From Aeromicrobium sp. (GTDB taxonomy: Bacteria; Actinomycetota; Actinomycetes; Propionibacteriales; Nocardioidaceae): 40,475 bases of DNA. The DNA is taken from the NCBI RefSeq assembly GCF_014378035.1, contig NZ_JACMOM010000383.1:1-40475 (forward strand), given 5' to 3'. Of the stretch, positions 15,699-24,124 are shown one piece after another. The notes beneath the pieces are model-generated. The model saw nothing but the letters and a program-made list of their open reading frames with translations, was not told the origin of the DNA and ran no database searches. The translations under genes and the position numbers were made by a program. Numbering within the stretch: the stretch's first letter is position 1; every line of letters begins with the position of its first letter.

Positions 15699-16610
15699 AT
15701 GGCCGAGCCCCTGCCGAACGTGCACCGCACCCCTGACGATCGCTTCGAGGACCTGCCCGGTTTCGCGCATCAGCCGTCCTACCGCGAGTGGGAAGGCCTG
15801 CGCCTTGCTCATGTCGATGTCGGTGAGGGTGACCCCGTGGTGCTGCTGCACGGTGAGCCCACGTGGTCCTTCCTCTGGCGTCATGTCATTGACGAGCTCG
15901 TCCCTGCTGGTCACCGGTGCATCGCCCCCGACCTGCCCGGTTTCGGCCGGTCCGACAAGCCGCTCGACGACTGGTACACCTACGACCGTCTCGTGGCGTC
16001 GGTGGTCGACCTGTTCGTCCAGCTCGACCTGCACGATGTGACGTTGGTCGTGCACGACTGGGGCGGCCCTGTCGGCCTGCGTGTTGCGACGACCGAGATG
16101 GCTCACCGCATCAGCCGCCTCGTGGTGATGGACTCAGGAGTGTTCACCGGCACCCAGCCAATGGGGGAGACGTGGCAGGCTTTTCGCCAGTTCGTCGATT
16201 CGACCCCGGACCTGCCGATCGGTTTCTTGGTGCAGTCCGGCGTCCACGGCGGACTCGACGACGCGGTCGCCTTGGCGTACGAGGCGCCTTTCGACACCAT
16301 CGACGCCAAGGGCGGCCCGCGCGCCCTGCCCGGTCTGATCCCGCAGACGCCGGATGCCCCTGGTGCACCGGAGGGTCGCGATGTTGTCCGGGAACTGGCA
16401 GCGGACACTCGGCCCATGCTGTTGCTGTGGGCCGAGCACGACACGGTGCTTCCGCTGGACGGCCCTGGCCGACAGATGGAAAAGTTGCTGCCTCTGGCGC
16501 AGCCGTTGAAGCTCATCGCCGGCGCAGGGCATTTCCTGCAGGAAGACTGCGGCGAGCAGGTGGGTGCCGCGATTTCGGCATGGCTCGGGTCGATAGAAGG
16601 CCTGGAGTGA
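15699..16610 (+). CDS. Haloalkane dehalogenase-like alpha/beta hydrolase
   Basis: The 303-aa alpha/beta hydrolase has the residues expected of haloalkane dehalogenase subfamily I. They are HGEPTWSFLWR (Glu about 53 and Trp about 56 near the oxyanion hole), VVHDWGGPVGLR with nucleophile Asp about 120 and the adjacent halide-binding Trp 121, a cap-domain Trp about 159 (MGETWQAF), WAEHDTVLP with acid Asp about 248, and GAGHFLQED with His about 278. Such enzymes hydrolyse a carbon-halogen bond to an alcohol and halide. The ATG at 15699 is chosen because family similarity starts just after it; the upstream in-frame extension is unlike the family. No other dehalogenation genes are nearby, so the natural substrate is unknown, and an epoxide hydrolase or esterase role is not excluded. 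Confidence 0.82.
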   Translation: MAEPLPNVHRTPDDRFEDLPGFAHQPSYREWEGLRLAHVDVGEGDPVVLLHGEPTWSFLWRHVIDELVPAGHRCIAPDLPGFGRSDKPLDDWYTYDRLVASVVDLFVQLDLHDVTLVVHDWGGPVGLRVATTEMAHRISRLVVMDSGVFTGTQPMGETWQAFRQFVDSTPDLPIGFLVQSGVHGGLDDAVALAYEAPFDTIDAKGGPRALPGLIPQTPDAPGAPEGRDVVRELAADTRPMLLLWAEHDTVLPLDGPGRQMEKLLPLAQPLKLIAGAGHFLQEDCGEQVGAAISAWLGSIEGLE

Positions 16611-16646
16611 CTCAGCATCAGTCATGAGTCCATGACTGATGCTGAG
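16611..16646. terminator. Perfect 16-bp inverted repeat with 4-nt loop, bidirectional terminator
   Basis: The arm CTCAGCATCAGTCATG (16611-16626) is perfectly complementary to 16631-16646 across the loop AGTC. It begins at the first base after the dehalogenase stop and lies downstream of convergent hypB. Position and strength fit a factor-independent terminator serving both strands, though no U-tract follows. Confidence 0.75.
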
Positions 16647-16727
16647 AGGGCAGCGCCGCTGCCTCCGGACTAAAGAAGCCAGTCGCCTCCGGGGCAGGTT
16701 GCAGGTCGGGGATCCTGCCCGCGGAAC

Positions 16728-17549
16728 CTATCGCCGCGCGGCCAGCCATTCGTACCACTCGTCGAGGCCCTCGGAGGTCCGTGCGCTGACCTTGATCACG
16801 GTGGCCAGGGGGTTGACGGCAGCGAGGTTGCGCTCGAACAGGTCGAGGTCGAAGTCGAGGTGTGGCAGCAGGTCGAGCTTGTTGACGATGACCACGTCGG
16901 CTGTCCGGAACATGACCGGGTACTTGAGAGGCTTCTCCTCGCCCTCGGTGATGGCGTAGACCATGACGTTGTGATGGGCGCCGACGTCGAACTCGGCCGG
17001 GCACACGAGGTTGCCGACATTTTCGATGAAGAGCAGGTTGAGGCCGTCGAGGCCCAGTCCCTCCAGCGCCGAGGCCACCATGGGCGCATCGAGGTGGCAC
17101 TCGCCGCCGAACCCGTTGGCGGTGTTGAGCAGCGAGACCCGGGCACCGAAGCCGGACAGCCGGTCGGCGTCGATGCTGGTCTCGATGTCACCTTCGATGA
17201 TGCCTATCTGCTCCGGGTGGGGCACGGCGGCGAGCGTCTTCTCCAGCACCGCGGTCTTGCCCGCCCCCGGAGACGACATCATGTTGAGGGCCATCACACC
17301 CGCTGCGTCGAAGGACGCACGGTTGCTGGCCGCGCGGGCGTCGTTCTCATCGAAGATCCGTTCAAGCACCATGATCCGGTCTGGTCCGGTCTCATAACCC
17401 GAGTGGTCACCGTGCTCGCTGTGCTGGGGGTCGGCCGAGTCGTGCTGGTCATGCGTGTGTTCGCGGCTCGCCTCATGCTGGTGGCTGTGCTCGTGCGAGT
17501 GCCCGTGATCGTCGTCGCCGTCGTGCCGATGGAATCGTCCCATGGTCAT
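16728..17549 (-). CDS. hypB: HypB, nickel-storing GTPase for hydrogenase maturation
   Basis: HypB uses GTP hydrolysis to help HypA insert nickel into [NiFe]-hydrogenase precursors. The 273-aa product begins with a histidine-rich tail holding 14 His in the first 50 residues (GHSHEHSHQHE is part of it), a nickel reservoir seen in many but not all HypB proteins. The G domain follows: P-loop SSPGAGKTAVLE at about 92-103, EGDIETSIDADR, GGECHLDA with the Cys-His metal site about 151-152, FIENVGNLVCPAEFDVG, and IVNKLDLLPH. The ATG at 17549 overlaps the hypA stop by 4 bp (17546-17549), which settles the start. It is the last gene of the hyp series and ends near the 16611-16646 hairpin. Confidence 0.96.
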   Translation of the reverse strand: MTMGRFHRHDGDDDHGHSHEHSHQHEASREHTHDQHDSADPQHSEHGDHSGYETGPDRIMVLERIFDENDARAASNRASFDAAGVMALNMMSSPGAGKTAVLEKTLAAVPHPEQIGIIEGDIETSIDADRLSGFGARVSLLNTANGFGGECHLDAPMVASALEGLGLDGLNLLFIENVGNLVCPAEFDVGAHHNVMVYAITEGEEKPLKYPVMFRTADVVIVNKLDLLPHLDFDLDLFERNLAAVNPLATVIKVSARTSEGLDEWYEWLAARR

Positions 17550-17887
17550 GCCTCCGCTAGATCGAGTGATGTCAGGAAGAACTCTTCGCCAGTTGCGACG
17601 GTGACCATACGGGAGCCACAGCCTGAGCAGAGAAGTATGAGGTCGTGCTCGACTCGCGACACGACGGCACAGTCTTGGCATGCCAACGTGATGTCGATCA
17701 GGTCGATGTCGAGGATGGAACCGCCGAGCGATGTCTGGTCCGACATGAGCGTCCAGCAATAGCGCAGCGAGTCGGGGACCACCTGTCGCAACTTGCCGAC
17801 CTGGAGATGGACGACAGTCACGTCGCGTCCGGCCGACGCCCGATCCACGATGGAGAAGATCGATCGACACAACGAAAGTTCGTGCAC
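17546..17887 (-). CDS. hypA: HypA, nickel metallochaperone
   Basis: HypA delivers nickel to the hydrogenase large subunit together with HypB. The 113-aa product starts HELSLCRSI after the initiator, with the conserved His that ligates nickel. It has the zinc-binding pair CQDC (about 70-73) and CSGC (about 87-90). The start is GTG at 17887, chosen because the family always begins M-H-E. The gene overlaps hypB by ATGA and starts only 14 bp after the AraC-family gene, so all three are likely on one transcript. Confidence 0.95.
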   Translation of the reverse strand: MHELSLCRSIFSIVDRASAGRDVTVVHLQVGKLRQVVPDSLRYCWTLMSDQTSLGGSILDIDLIDITLACQDCAVVSRVEHDLILLCSGCGSRMVTVATGEEFFLTSLDLAEA

Positions 17888-17901
17888 AGCTCGCCCCGTC
17901 C

Positions 17902-18954
17902 CTAACGTCGAAGTGTCTGGGACGGGGTTTCGCCGAACCGTTTGCGGTACATGGACGAGAAGTTGCCGAGGTGGCCAAAGCCCCAGTGCTCGGCGACCTG
18001 TGTCACAGAAACGCCATCTTCGGGTATGGCGTCGGACAGCTCGGCTCGTGAACGTTCGAGCCGTTGGTCGCGCACGTACTTCATCGGCGTCGTGCTGAGA
18101 TCGTCGCGGAATCCCTGCTGGATCGACCGTATGCTCACCTGCGCGTCCTGGGCGATGTCCTCGAGGGTGACCTCGTTGGCGAGGTTCTCTTCGATGAACG
18201 CCATGGATTGCCGGACGCAGCGCCGACCCGTCGGTCCGGCCGGCCGGGTGAGCTCGTCGTGGTGGGTCGACTCGTGGACCCACAGGAGCGAGGAGATGAT
18301 CAGCTCCTCGAGAGGGCCGGCGCCGATGCCGCGCTGGATCAGGGAGTCGGGGGTCATGACCTCACTCGACAACAGCTGGATCGAGCCGTGCCAGCGGTTG
18401 GCGGCACCCGTGAGCAGCGGCATGATCGGTGCGAACTGAATCGCGCCGCCGACGCCTCGACCCAGCATGCTGGCGAACTGTCGGCGCAAGGCTTGGGTCT
18501 CGATCCGGATGATGAGCTGCGGTGAGTCTGGCTGCATCGTCATCTGGAGGTCGGTGCCGGGGTTGACGACGAGTGCCTGGAACGGATTGGCCTCGACCTT
18601 GATGCCGTTGTAACTGCAATCAGCCGAACCATTCATCGGCATGTGGACGCTGTAGACATCGCTGGTGAGGGGGATGTCGAAGGTGACTTCGGCGCGCACG
18701 TCCAGGTACGCCATGGTCACGTCACGCAGGCGAATCGCGTTGATCGTGGCATAGAACTCGTCGATGGGCGGGTGGATGACAAGGTGGTTCGGACCAAGCA
18801 GCCGAGCAACGAGATTGCTCACCTCGGCCGGGTCATCGGTGCTGAGCACGTCCTGGCCGAGCAGCGCGGTGGGCACGCCACGGGAGCGGATGCGGTTCTT
18901 CACGCGCGGCGGCAGGGAAGGGTCGGCCAGCCCGTGCTTGGACAGCGGGAACAT
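17902..18954 (-). CDS. AraC-family transcriptional regulator inside the hyp gene series
   Basis: The 350-aa protein has an N-terminal AraC-binding-like domain (about 30-200) and a C-terminal double helix-turn-helix (about 245-350: VTLEDIAQDAQVSIRSIQQG, VTQVAEHWGFGHLGNFSSMY, RKRFGETPSQTLRR). The ATG at 18954 follows a strong AAGGAGGG ribosome-binding site. It lies between hypE and hypA on the same strand, with a 256-bp spacer upstream and 14 bp before hypA. The placement suggests control of hydrogenase or hyp expression. Homologues of this layout also regulate unrelated catabolic operons, so the target is inferred from position only. Confidence 0.9.
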   Translation of the reverse strand: MFPLSKHGLADPSLPPRVKNRIRSRGVPTALLGQDVLSTDDPAEVSNLVARLLGPNHLVIHPPIDEFYATINAIRLRDVTMAYLDVRAEVTFDIPLTSDVYSVHMPMNGSADCSYNGIKVEANPFQALVVNPGTDLQMTMQPDSPQLIIRIETQALRRQFASMLGRGVGGAIQFAPIMPLLTGAANRWHGSIQLLSSEVMTPDSLIQRGIGAGPLEELIISSLLWVHESTHHDELTRPAGPTGRRCVRQSMAFIEENLANEVTLEDIAQDAQVSIRSIQQGFRDDLSTTPMKYVRDQRLERSRAELSDAIPEDGVSVTQVAEHWGFGHLGNFSSMYRKRFGETPSQTLRR

Positions 18955-19210
18955 ACACCCTCCTTGTCGATTGCGCCGATCACGCGATTACTCACTCAGA
19001 GTCACCTATGTGCGCTGGAAGAGCAATGATTTGCGTTTTCCTGATAGCGGCTGCGTCTTCGCGATAGTCCGACGGTCGAGATGGCATGTCTTCCGGGTCA
19101 GGAGTGCGTCGCGCGAGCGCGCAAAGACAGGACACATGACGACAGCCAGGGCGAGGCAGCGCAGCGGTTGCGCGCTCAGCTCGAACGCGCAACCCGCTGA
19201 TGACGACGGC
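18955..19210. promoter_or_regulatory. Spacer between hypE and the AraC gene, probable internal promoter
   Basis: This 256-bp gap is the longest in the minus-strand hyp series and has no convincing ORF. It contains AAGGAGGG just before the AraC start and a short GC hairpin in its left half. A separate promoter for araC-hypAB is plausible. Confidence 0.35.
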
Positions 19211-20287
19211 TCAGCAGATGCGAGGAAGCTGCTCACCGATCGGCAGATCAATGACCCGGGTGCCGCCAAGACCCGTTCGAGCCACGACCATGCCCGGATG
19301 CTCTGAGACGCAGGCGCCGATCTTCTGGGAAAGACCACCGAACTCGTGCTTTCGCATGGCTTCGAGCACGATGGCCTCGGCCTCGGCTGGCACGATTGCG
19401 ACCAGCTTGCCCTCGTTGGCGACCTGAAGCGGATCGAGACCCAGCAGGCCGCACGCATCCTTGACGGTCTGGGGGATGGGTAGCTCGCGCTCGATCAACT
19501 CGATCCCCACACCTGAGGCCTTCGCGATCTCGTTGAGTGATGCCGCGACACCTCCGCGAGTTGGATCACGCAGGACGCGGATGTCCGCTCCCGTCGCAAT
19601 CATGTCCTGGACGAGCCCGTTCAGTGCCGCCGAGTCGCTTTCGACCGTCGTACCGAACTCAAGCCCGTCGCGGCTGCTCATGACGGCGACACCGTGGACA
19701 CCGATCTCCCCACTGATCAGCACTGAATCCCCGACTTCGGCTCGATCTGGCCTGATGTCGACGCCGTCCGCGATCACTCCGATCCCGGCCGTGTTGATGA
19801 AGACGCCGTCGCCGCTTCGGTGGTCGACGACCTTGGTGTCGCCCGTCACGAGCTTGACGCCGGCCGCCAGCGCCGCGGCTCCCATCGCCTCGGCAATGCG
19901 GCCGAGAACATTGAGCGGAGTGCCTTCCTGCAGGATGAACGCGGTCGACAGGAACATCGGCACGGCACCTGACATGGCCAGATCGTTGACGGTGCCATTG
20001 TTCGCGAGGTCACCGATCGAGCCGCCGGGGAAGAACATCGGCTTGACGACGTAGGAGTCGGTCGAGAAGGCCAGCCGGGGTCCTGCGCCGACGCTGAGCA
20101 CGGCGGAGTCGCCCATCTCGGCGGCGGCCGCGGCACCGAAGCCCGGCAGGAAGAGCTGTTCGATCAACTCGGCGGACATCACGCCACCGCCACCGTGGCC
20201 CATCACGACGTTGGGGTAGTCCCGAAGTGGCATCGGGCACACCCAACCCTCGAAGTCGAGGTCGGGCTTGTGAATTGCCTCGGTCAT
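19211..20287 (-). CDS. hypE: HypE, carbamoyl dehydratase for hydrogenase cyanide ligands
   Basis: HypE accepts a carbamoyl group from HypF on its C-terminal cysteine and dehydrates it with ATP to a thiocyanate, the source of the CN ligands. The 358-aa protein has the AIRS/PurM-type ATP fold, with GHGGGGVMSAELI, FSTDSYVVKPMFFPGGSIGD, NDLAMSGA, VTGDTKVVD and LRDPTRGGVAASLNEIA. It ends in the required PRIC with Cys as the last residue. Its ATG overlaps the hypD stop by one base (TGATG at 20285-20289). The complete catalytic tail indicates a working protein. Confidence 0.97.
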   Translation of the reverse strand: MTEAIHKPDLDFEGWVCPMPLRDYPNVVMGHGGGGVMSAELIEQLFLPGFGAAAAAEMGDSAVLSVGAGPRLAFSTDSYVVKPMFFPGGSIGDLANNGTVNDLAMSGAVPMFLSTAFILQEGTPLNVLGRIAEAMGAAALAAGVKLVTGDTKVVDHRSGDGVFINTAGIGVIADGVDIRPDRAEVGDSVLISGEIGVHGVAVMSSRDGLEFGTTVESDSAALNGLVQDMIATGADIRVLRDPTRGGVAASLNEIAKASGVGIELIERELPIPQTVKDACGLLGLDPLQVANEGKLVAIVPAEAEAIVLEAMRKHEFGGLSQKIGACVSEHPGMVVARTGLGGTRVIDLPIGEQLPRIC

Positions 20288-21387
20288 CAGACCTCCACGA
20301 GATCAAGTCGGCGGTACGTGTAGTAGGCGGCACAGGCGCCCTCGGAGGACACCATCGTCGCGCCGAGCGGCTTGCGCGGCGTGCACTCCTTGCCGAACGC
20401 GGCGCACTCATGTGGCTTGATGAGCCCCTGCAGCACCTCGCCAGCGCGACAGAGCTCAGATTCCTCCGTATGGATATCGCGCACCTCGAACTTGTATTCG
20501 GCGTCGAAATCGCGGTATTTCGGCGACAGCTGCCAGCCGCTCTGCGGAATCATGCCGATACCGCGCCAGGTACGGTCGGTCGTCTCGAAGACGTCGTTCA
20601 GCATCTCCATCGCCACCGGATTCCCGGCGTCCGGGACGGCACGCACGTAGGCGTTCTCCATCTCGTACCGACCTTCTTCGAGCTGCTTGATTGTCATCCG
20701 GATGCCTTCGAGTATGTCGAGCGGCTCGAAGCCGGTGATCACGATCGGCACTTTGTACTTCTGGGTCAACGCAGGATATTCGCTCGTACCCATGACGCAG
20801 CACACGTGACCCGCGGCGAGGAACGCCTGGACGCGACAGCTCGGCGAATCCATGATCGCCGACATGGCAGGCGGCACGAGGACGTGCGAGACGAGCAGTG
20901 AGAAGTTGCGGATACCGAGCTTCTTGGCCTGATAGACGGTCATCGCGTTGGCGGGGGCCGTCGTCTCGAAACCGATGCCGAAGAACACGACCTCGCGGTC
21001 GGGATTGTCCCGGGCGATCGTCAGTGCATCAAGTGGGGAGTAGACGACGCGAACATCTCCGCCGGCGCTCTTGATGTGGAAGAGGTCCTCGCTGCTGCCG
21101 GGCACCCGGAGCATGTCGCCGAACGAGCAGAAGATGACTTCGGGCCTCTTCGCGATCGCGAGCGCCTTGTCGATGATTTCCAGAGGCGTGACACACACCG
21201 GACAACCGGGCCCATGGATCATCTCGACTCCGTCGGGGAGGAGCTGGTCGATGCCGTGGCGGATGATCGAGTGGGTCTGACCACCGCAGACCTCCATCAT
21301 CGCCCACTTCTGGGTCGTGATCTCGTGGATCTCGTCGATCAGCTTCTTGGCCAGATCCGGGTTGCTGAACTCGTCGAGGTACTTCAT
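20287..21387 (-). CDS. hypD: HypD, iron-sulfur scaffold for Fe(CN)2CO assembly
   Basis: HypD binds HypC and carries the iron that receives the CN and CO ligands. The 366-aa protein has the invariant motifs [11 protein letters not shown] with the iron-binding Cys, [44 protein letters not shown] and the C-terminal cysteines ([19 protein letters not shown]) that hold the [4Fe-4S] cluster. Its ATG overlaps the hypC stop (ATGA at 21384-21387) and its stop overlaps the hypE start. Length and motifs are complete. Confidence 0.97.
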   Translation of the reverse strand: MKYLDEFSNPDLAKKLIDEIHEITTQKWAMMEVCGGQTHSIIRHGIDQLLPDGVEMIHGPGCPVCVTPLEIIDKALAIAKRPEVIFCSFGDMLRVPGSSEDLFHIKSAGGDVRVVYSPLDALTIARDNPDREVVFFGIGFETTAPANAMTVYQAKKLGIRNFSLLVSHVLVPPAMSAIMDSPSCRVQAFLAAGHVCCVMGTSEYPALTQKYKVPIVITGFEPLDILEGIRMTIKQLEEGRYEMENAYVRAVPDAGNPVAMEMLNDVFETTDRTWRGIGMIPQSGWQLSPKYRDFDAEYKFEVRDIHTEESELCRAGEVLQGLIKPHECAAFGKECTPRKPLGATMVSSEGACAAYYTYRRLDLVEV

Positions 21388-21683
21388 GTGACTACTCCTG
21401 TTTCGTGGATTCCGGCTTGTCGGGACGCGAGGGCGAAACCATCACCGAACTCCTCCTCGAGAATGCCGAGCTTGTCGAAGTTGGCGAGGGTCTCGATGGC
21501 GGACGCCTCGTCGAGACGTTGGATCGCGAATCCGACGTGCACGACGACGTATTCCCCTATCTGGGCGTCAGGAATGTAGGCGAGACAGACTTCTTTGCGC
21601 ACACCACCGAAGTCGACCTGAGCCATCTGTTGGCCGTCCTTCTCAAAGAGAGATAGGACGCGGCCCGGAACTGCAAGACACAT
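21384..21683 (-). CDS. hypC: HypC, hydrogenase maturation chaperone
   Basis: HypC shuttles the Fe(CN)2CO unit from HypD to the hydrogenase large subunit through its N-terminal cysteine. The 99-aa protein begins [10 protein letters not shown], with the essential Cys2, and continues [20 protein letters not shown] and [14 protein letters not shown] as in the family. The ATG at 21683 is chosen over an in-frame codon at 21725 because Cys must be residue 2 and GGAG lies 9 nt upstream. It is coupled to hypD and starts 28 bp after the hypF stop codon. Confidence 0.96.
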   Translation of the reverse strand: MCLAVPGRVLSLFEKDGQQMAQVDFGGVRKEVCLAYIPDAQIGEYVVVHVGFAIQRLDEASAIETLANFDKLGILEEEFGDGFALASRQAGIHETGVVT

Positions 21684-21711
21684 CTCGTGCTCCATTCGTT
21701 GTATTGCTTTC

Positions 21712-24018
21712 TCAGCCGGCAGCACCGATGAGGATCTGGCCGAGGGAGATTCCGCCGTCGTTCGGCGGAAGAAGGTGGGGATGCAGGACGTCGAAAGCGT
21801 CCTCTCGGAGAGCGGCCACTGTTGAGGGCAGGAGAAGTGCGTTCTGGAAGACGCCTCCTCCGAGCACGACGGTGCTCAGGCCGGTTTCTGCTCGTGACTG
21901 GCGGGCGAGGGTCACAATCAGCGCGGTGACGGCATCGTGGAACCGGGCCGCGATCACGGGGGCAGGGACTCCGGCGCGCACGTCCGAGACGATGGCCCCG
22001 ACGACGGGTGTGGGGTCGGCGGTCGTGGGGGCATCCTGGTGGTCTCCCGGCACCAAGGCGAACCGGTAGCCGCCTTCGGGATCGACGCCGCGGGCGAGGC
22101 CCTCCAGCTCGATCGCTGCCTGCGCCTCGTACTCGACCTCGTGACGGACTCCGGCAAGCGACGCAACGGCGTCGAACAACCGGCCCATGCTCGAGGTCGG
22201 CACACAACCGAAGCCGGAGCTGAGCTGGTGCCGCAGGATCGCGCGCTCGTTGTCAGGGCAAGCAGCGAGTGAGGGTAGATCCGCAGACCACGGGACACCG
22301 GCATTGTGCAGGTGGGCCAGAGCCATCCGATAGGGCCTCAGAACGCTGGCATCGCCACCGGCGAGCGGGACGTACGCGAGGTGGGCGGACCGCTGGAATC
22401 CTTTGTAGTCGGCAATCATGACCTCTCCGCCCCAGACCGCCCCGTCTGTGCCGTAGCCGGTGCCGTCGAACGCGATGCCGATGACGCGCTGCTCCGGGGG
22501 GACTCCGTGCTCGCCCATGACGGAGGCGATGTGGGCGTGATGGTGCTGCGCTCTCACGATGGGTCGGCCCGCGGCCTGGGTCTTGGCCCAGGCCGGGGAA
22601 CGGTAGGCGGGGTGGAGGTCGGCCACCAGCTGGGCCGGCTCAACGCCGGTCAGCATCTCCAGATGGGCAGCCGAAGCGGTCAGGGCCTCGATGGTGGCGA
22701 GGTCGTCCATGTCGCCAAGGTGCTGGCTGATCCAGGCGTAGCGGCCCTGGGCGACCCCGCACGCATTCTTGAGGTCAGCGCCGACCGCGAGTATCGGTTC
22801 GACCTCGAAGGGGAGCGCGATCGGCAGCGGCGCATAGCCGCGTGACCTGCGGATGGGCAGCTCGATTCCGGCGGTGAACCGCGCCACCGAGTCGTCACAC
22901 GGAACGGTGATCCTCCGGTTGTGCATGAGCCAGGCATCGGCCAGCCCGGCAAGTCGCGTCATCGCCTGGGCGTCATCGGTCACGATCGGCTCACCGGAGA
23001 CGTTGCCGGAGGTCATGACGAGCACCTGGGTGCCGTGCCCATCGCGCCCCATGAGGAGCTCGTGAGTCGCGGTGTAAGGCAGGAGCACGCCCAGATCGGG
23101 GTTGTGGGGTGCGACGGATGCGGCGATCGAGGGGTGCGAGCGGCTCCGCAAGAGCAGAATCGGCCGGCGACCACCGGTGAGGATGGCTTCCTCGTCATCG
23201 CTGACCTCGGCGATGCGTCGAAGGTGACGGAGGTCGCGCACCATGATCGCGAAGGGTTTGCCGCCGCGGGCCTTTCTGCGTCGCAGCTCGGCGACGGCAG
23301 TCTCATTGCCCGCATCACATGCCAAGTGGTAGCCACCGAGGCCTTTGACCGCCACGATGCCTCCCTCTTGCAGCAGCGTGCGGGCTCTGCTCAGCGCCTG
23401 CTCGCCGAGCTCGTCGGCGGCACCAGCAGACACCAGCCGTAGCGTCGGGCCGCAGTCGTGGCAGGCGATGGGCTGGGCATGGAAACGGCGGTCTGCTGGA
23501 TCCTCATATTCGTGCTGGCAGGCCTCGCACATGGGGAAGTCGACCATGGTCGTGCTTCCACGGTCGTACGGAAGGTCGGTGATGATCGTGAAGCGGGGGC
23601 CGCAGTTGGTGCACGTGATGAAGGGATGACGAAAACGGCGGTTCGTGGGGTCCCTGAGCTCGGCGACACAGTCGTCGCAGGTAGCGACGTCGGGGGAGGC
23701 GAAGGTGCGATGTCCGCCGGAGGCCGAGGAGGCTCCGATGGAGAAGCCAGTCCCTCCACGAGGCTCCAGATCGGTCATCACGACCGCTTCGACGACCGCC
23801 AGGGGCGGGTGAGCATCGGTGAGGCGACGGGCAAAGTCGATCAGGCGCTCGGGGAGGCCTTCGACGTCGATCACGACACCTGCGACATCGTTGTGGACTG
23901 TCCCGGTGAGCTCGAGCTCGGCGGCGGCCGCATAGACGAATGGCCGAAATCCCACCCCCTGCACGACTCCGGAGACGTCGAATCGGCGGCGCGAACGTCG
24001 CCCGTGGTGGCCGGTCAT
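21712..24018 (-). CDS. hypF: HypF, carbamoyltransferase for hydrogenase maturation
   Basis: HypF makes carbamoyl-adenylate from carbamoyl phosphate and ATP and transfers the carbamoyl group to HypE. The 768-aa protein has all expected domains in order: acylphosphatase-like (about 10-95, GVVQGVGFRPFVY), two Cys4-type zinc motifs (CDDC/CTNC and CEAC/CHDC, about 110-190), a YrdC-like domain (KGLGGYHLACDA, KARGGKPFAIMVRD, MTSGNVSGEPI) and a Kae1-like domain (QHHHAHIASVM, IAFDGTGYGTDGAVWGGE, VLGGGVFQN). The ATG at 24018 is preceded by an A-rich, G-poor sequence with only a weak ribosome-binding site. It begins 106 bp after cbbY on the same strand. Confidence 0.97.
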   Translation of the reverse strand: MTGHHGRRSRRRFDVSGVVQGVGFRPFVYAAAAELELTGTVHNDVAGVVIDVEGLPERLIDFARRLTDAHPPLAVVEAVVMTDLEPRGGTGFSIGASSASGGHRTFASPDVATCDDCVAELRDPTNRRFRHPFITCTNCGPRFTIITDLPYDRGSTTMVDFPMCEACQHEYEDPADRRFHAQPIACHDCGPTLRLVSAGAADELGEQALSRARTLLQEGGIVAVKGLGGYHLACDAGNETAVAELRRRKARGGKPFAIMVRDLRHLRRIAEVSDDEEAILTGGRRPILLLRSRSHPSIAASVAPHNPDLGVLLPYTATHELLMGRDGHGTQVLVMTSGNVSGEPIVTDDAQAMTRLAGLADAWLMHNRRITVPCDDSVARFTAGIELPIRRSRGYAPLPIALPFEVEPILAVGADLKNACGVAQGRYAWISQHLGDMDDLATIEALTASAAHLEMLTGVEPAQLVADLHPAYRSPAWAKTQAAGRPIVRAQHHHAHIASVMGEHGVPPEQRVIGIAFDGTGYGTDGAVWGGEVMIADYKGFQRSAHLAYVPLAGGDASVLRPYRMALAHLHNAGVPWSADLPSLAACPDNERAILRHQLSSGFGCVPTSSMGRLFDAVASLAGVRHEVEYEAQAAIELEGLARGVDPEGGYRFALVPGDHQDAPTTADPTPVVGAIVSDVRAGVPAPVIAARFHDAVTALIVTLARQSRAETGLSTVVLGGGVFQNALLLPSTVAALREDAFDVLHPHLLPPNDGGISLGQILIGAAG

Positions 24019-24124
24019 CGCGATTTCTTTTTTTCGACTTCGAAAACGCAGCCTGGCTGAGAGACGCGTGGGGGTCGAACTTCGTTGATGCGAAGAGAGT
24101 GATTCCGGTCGCTGAGGGCGATCG

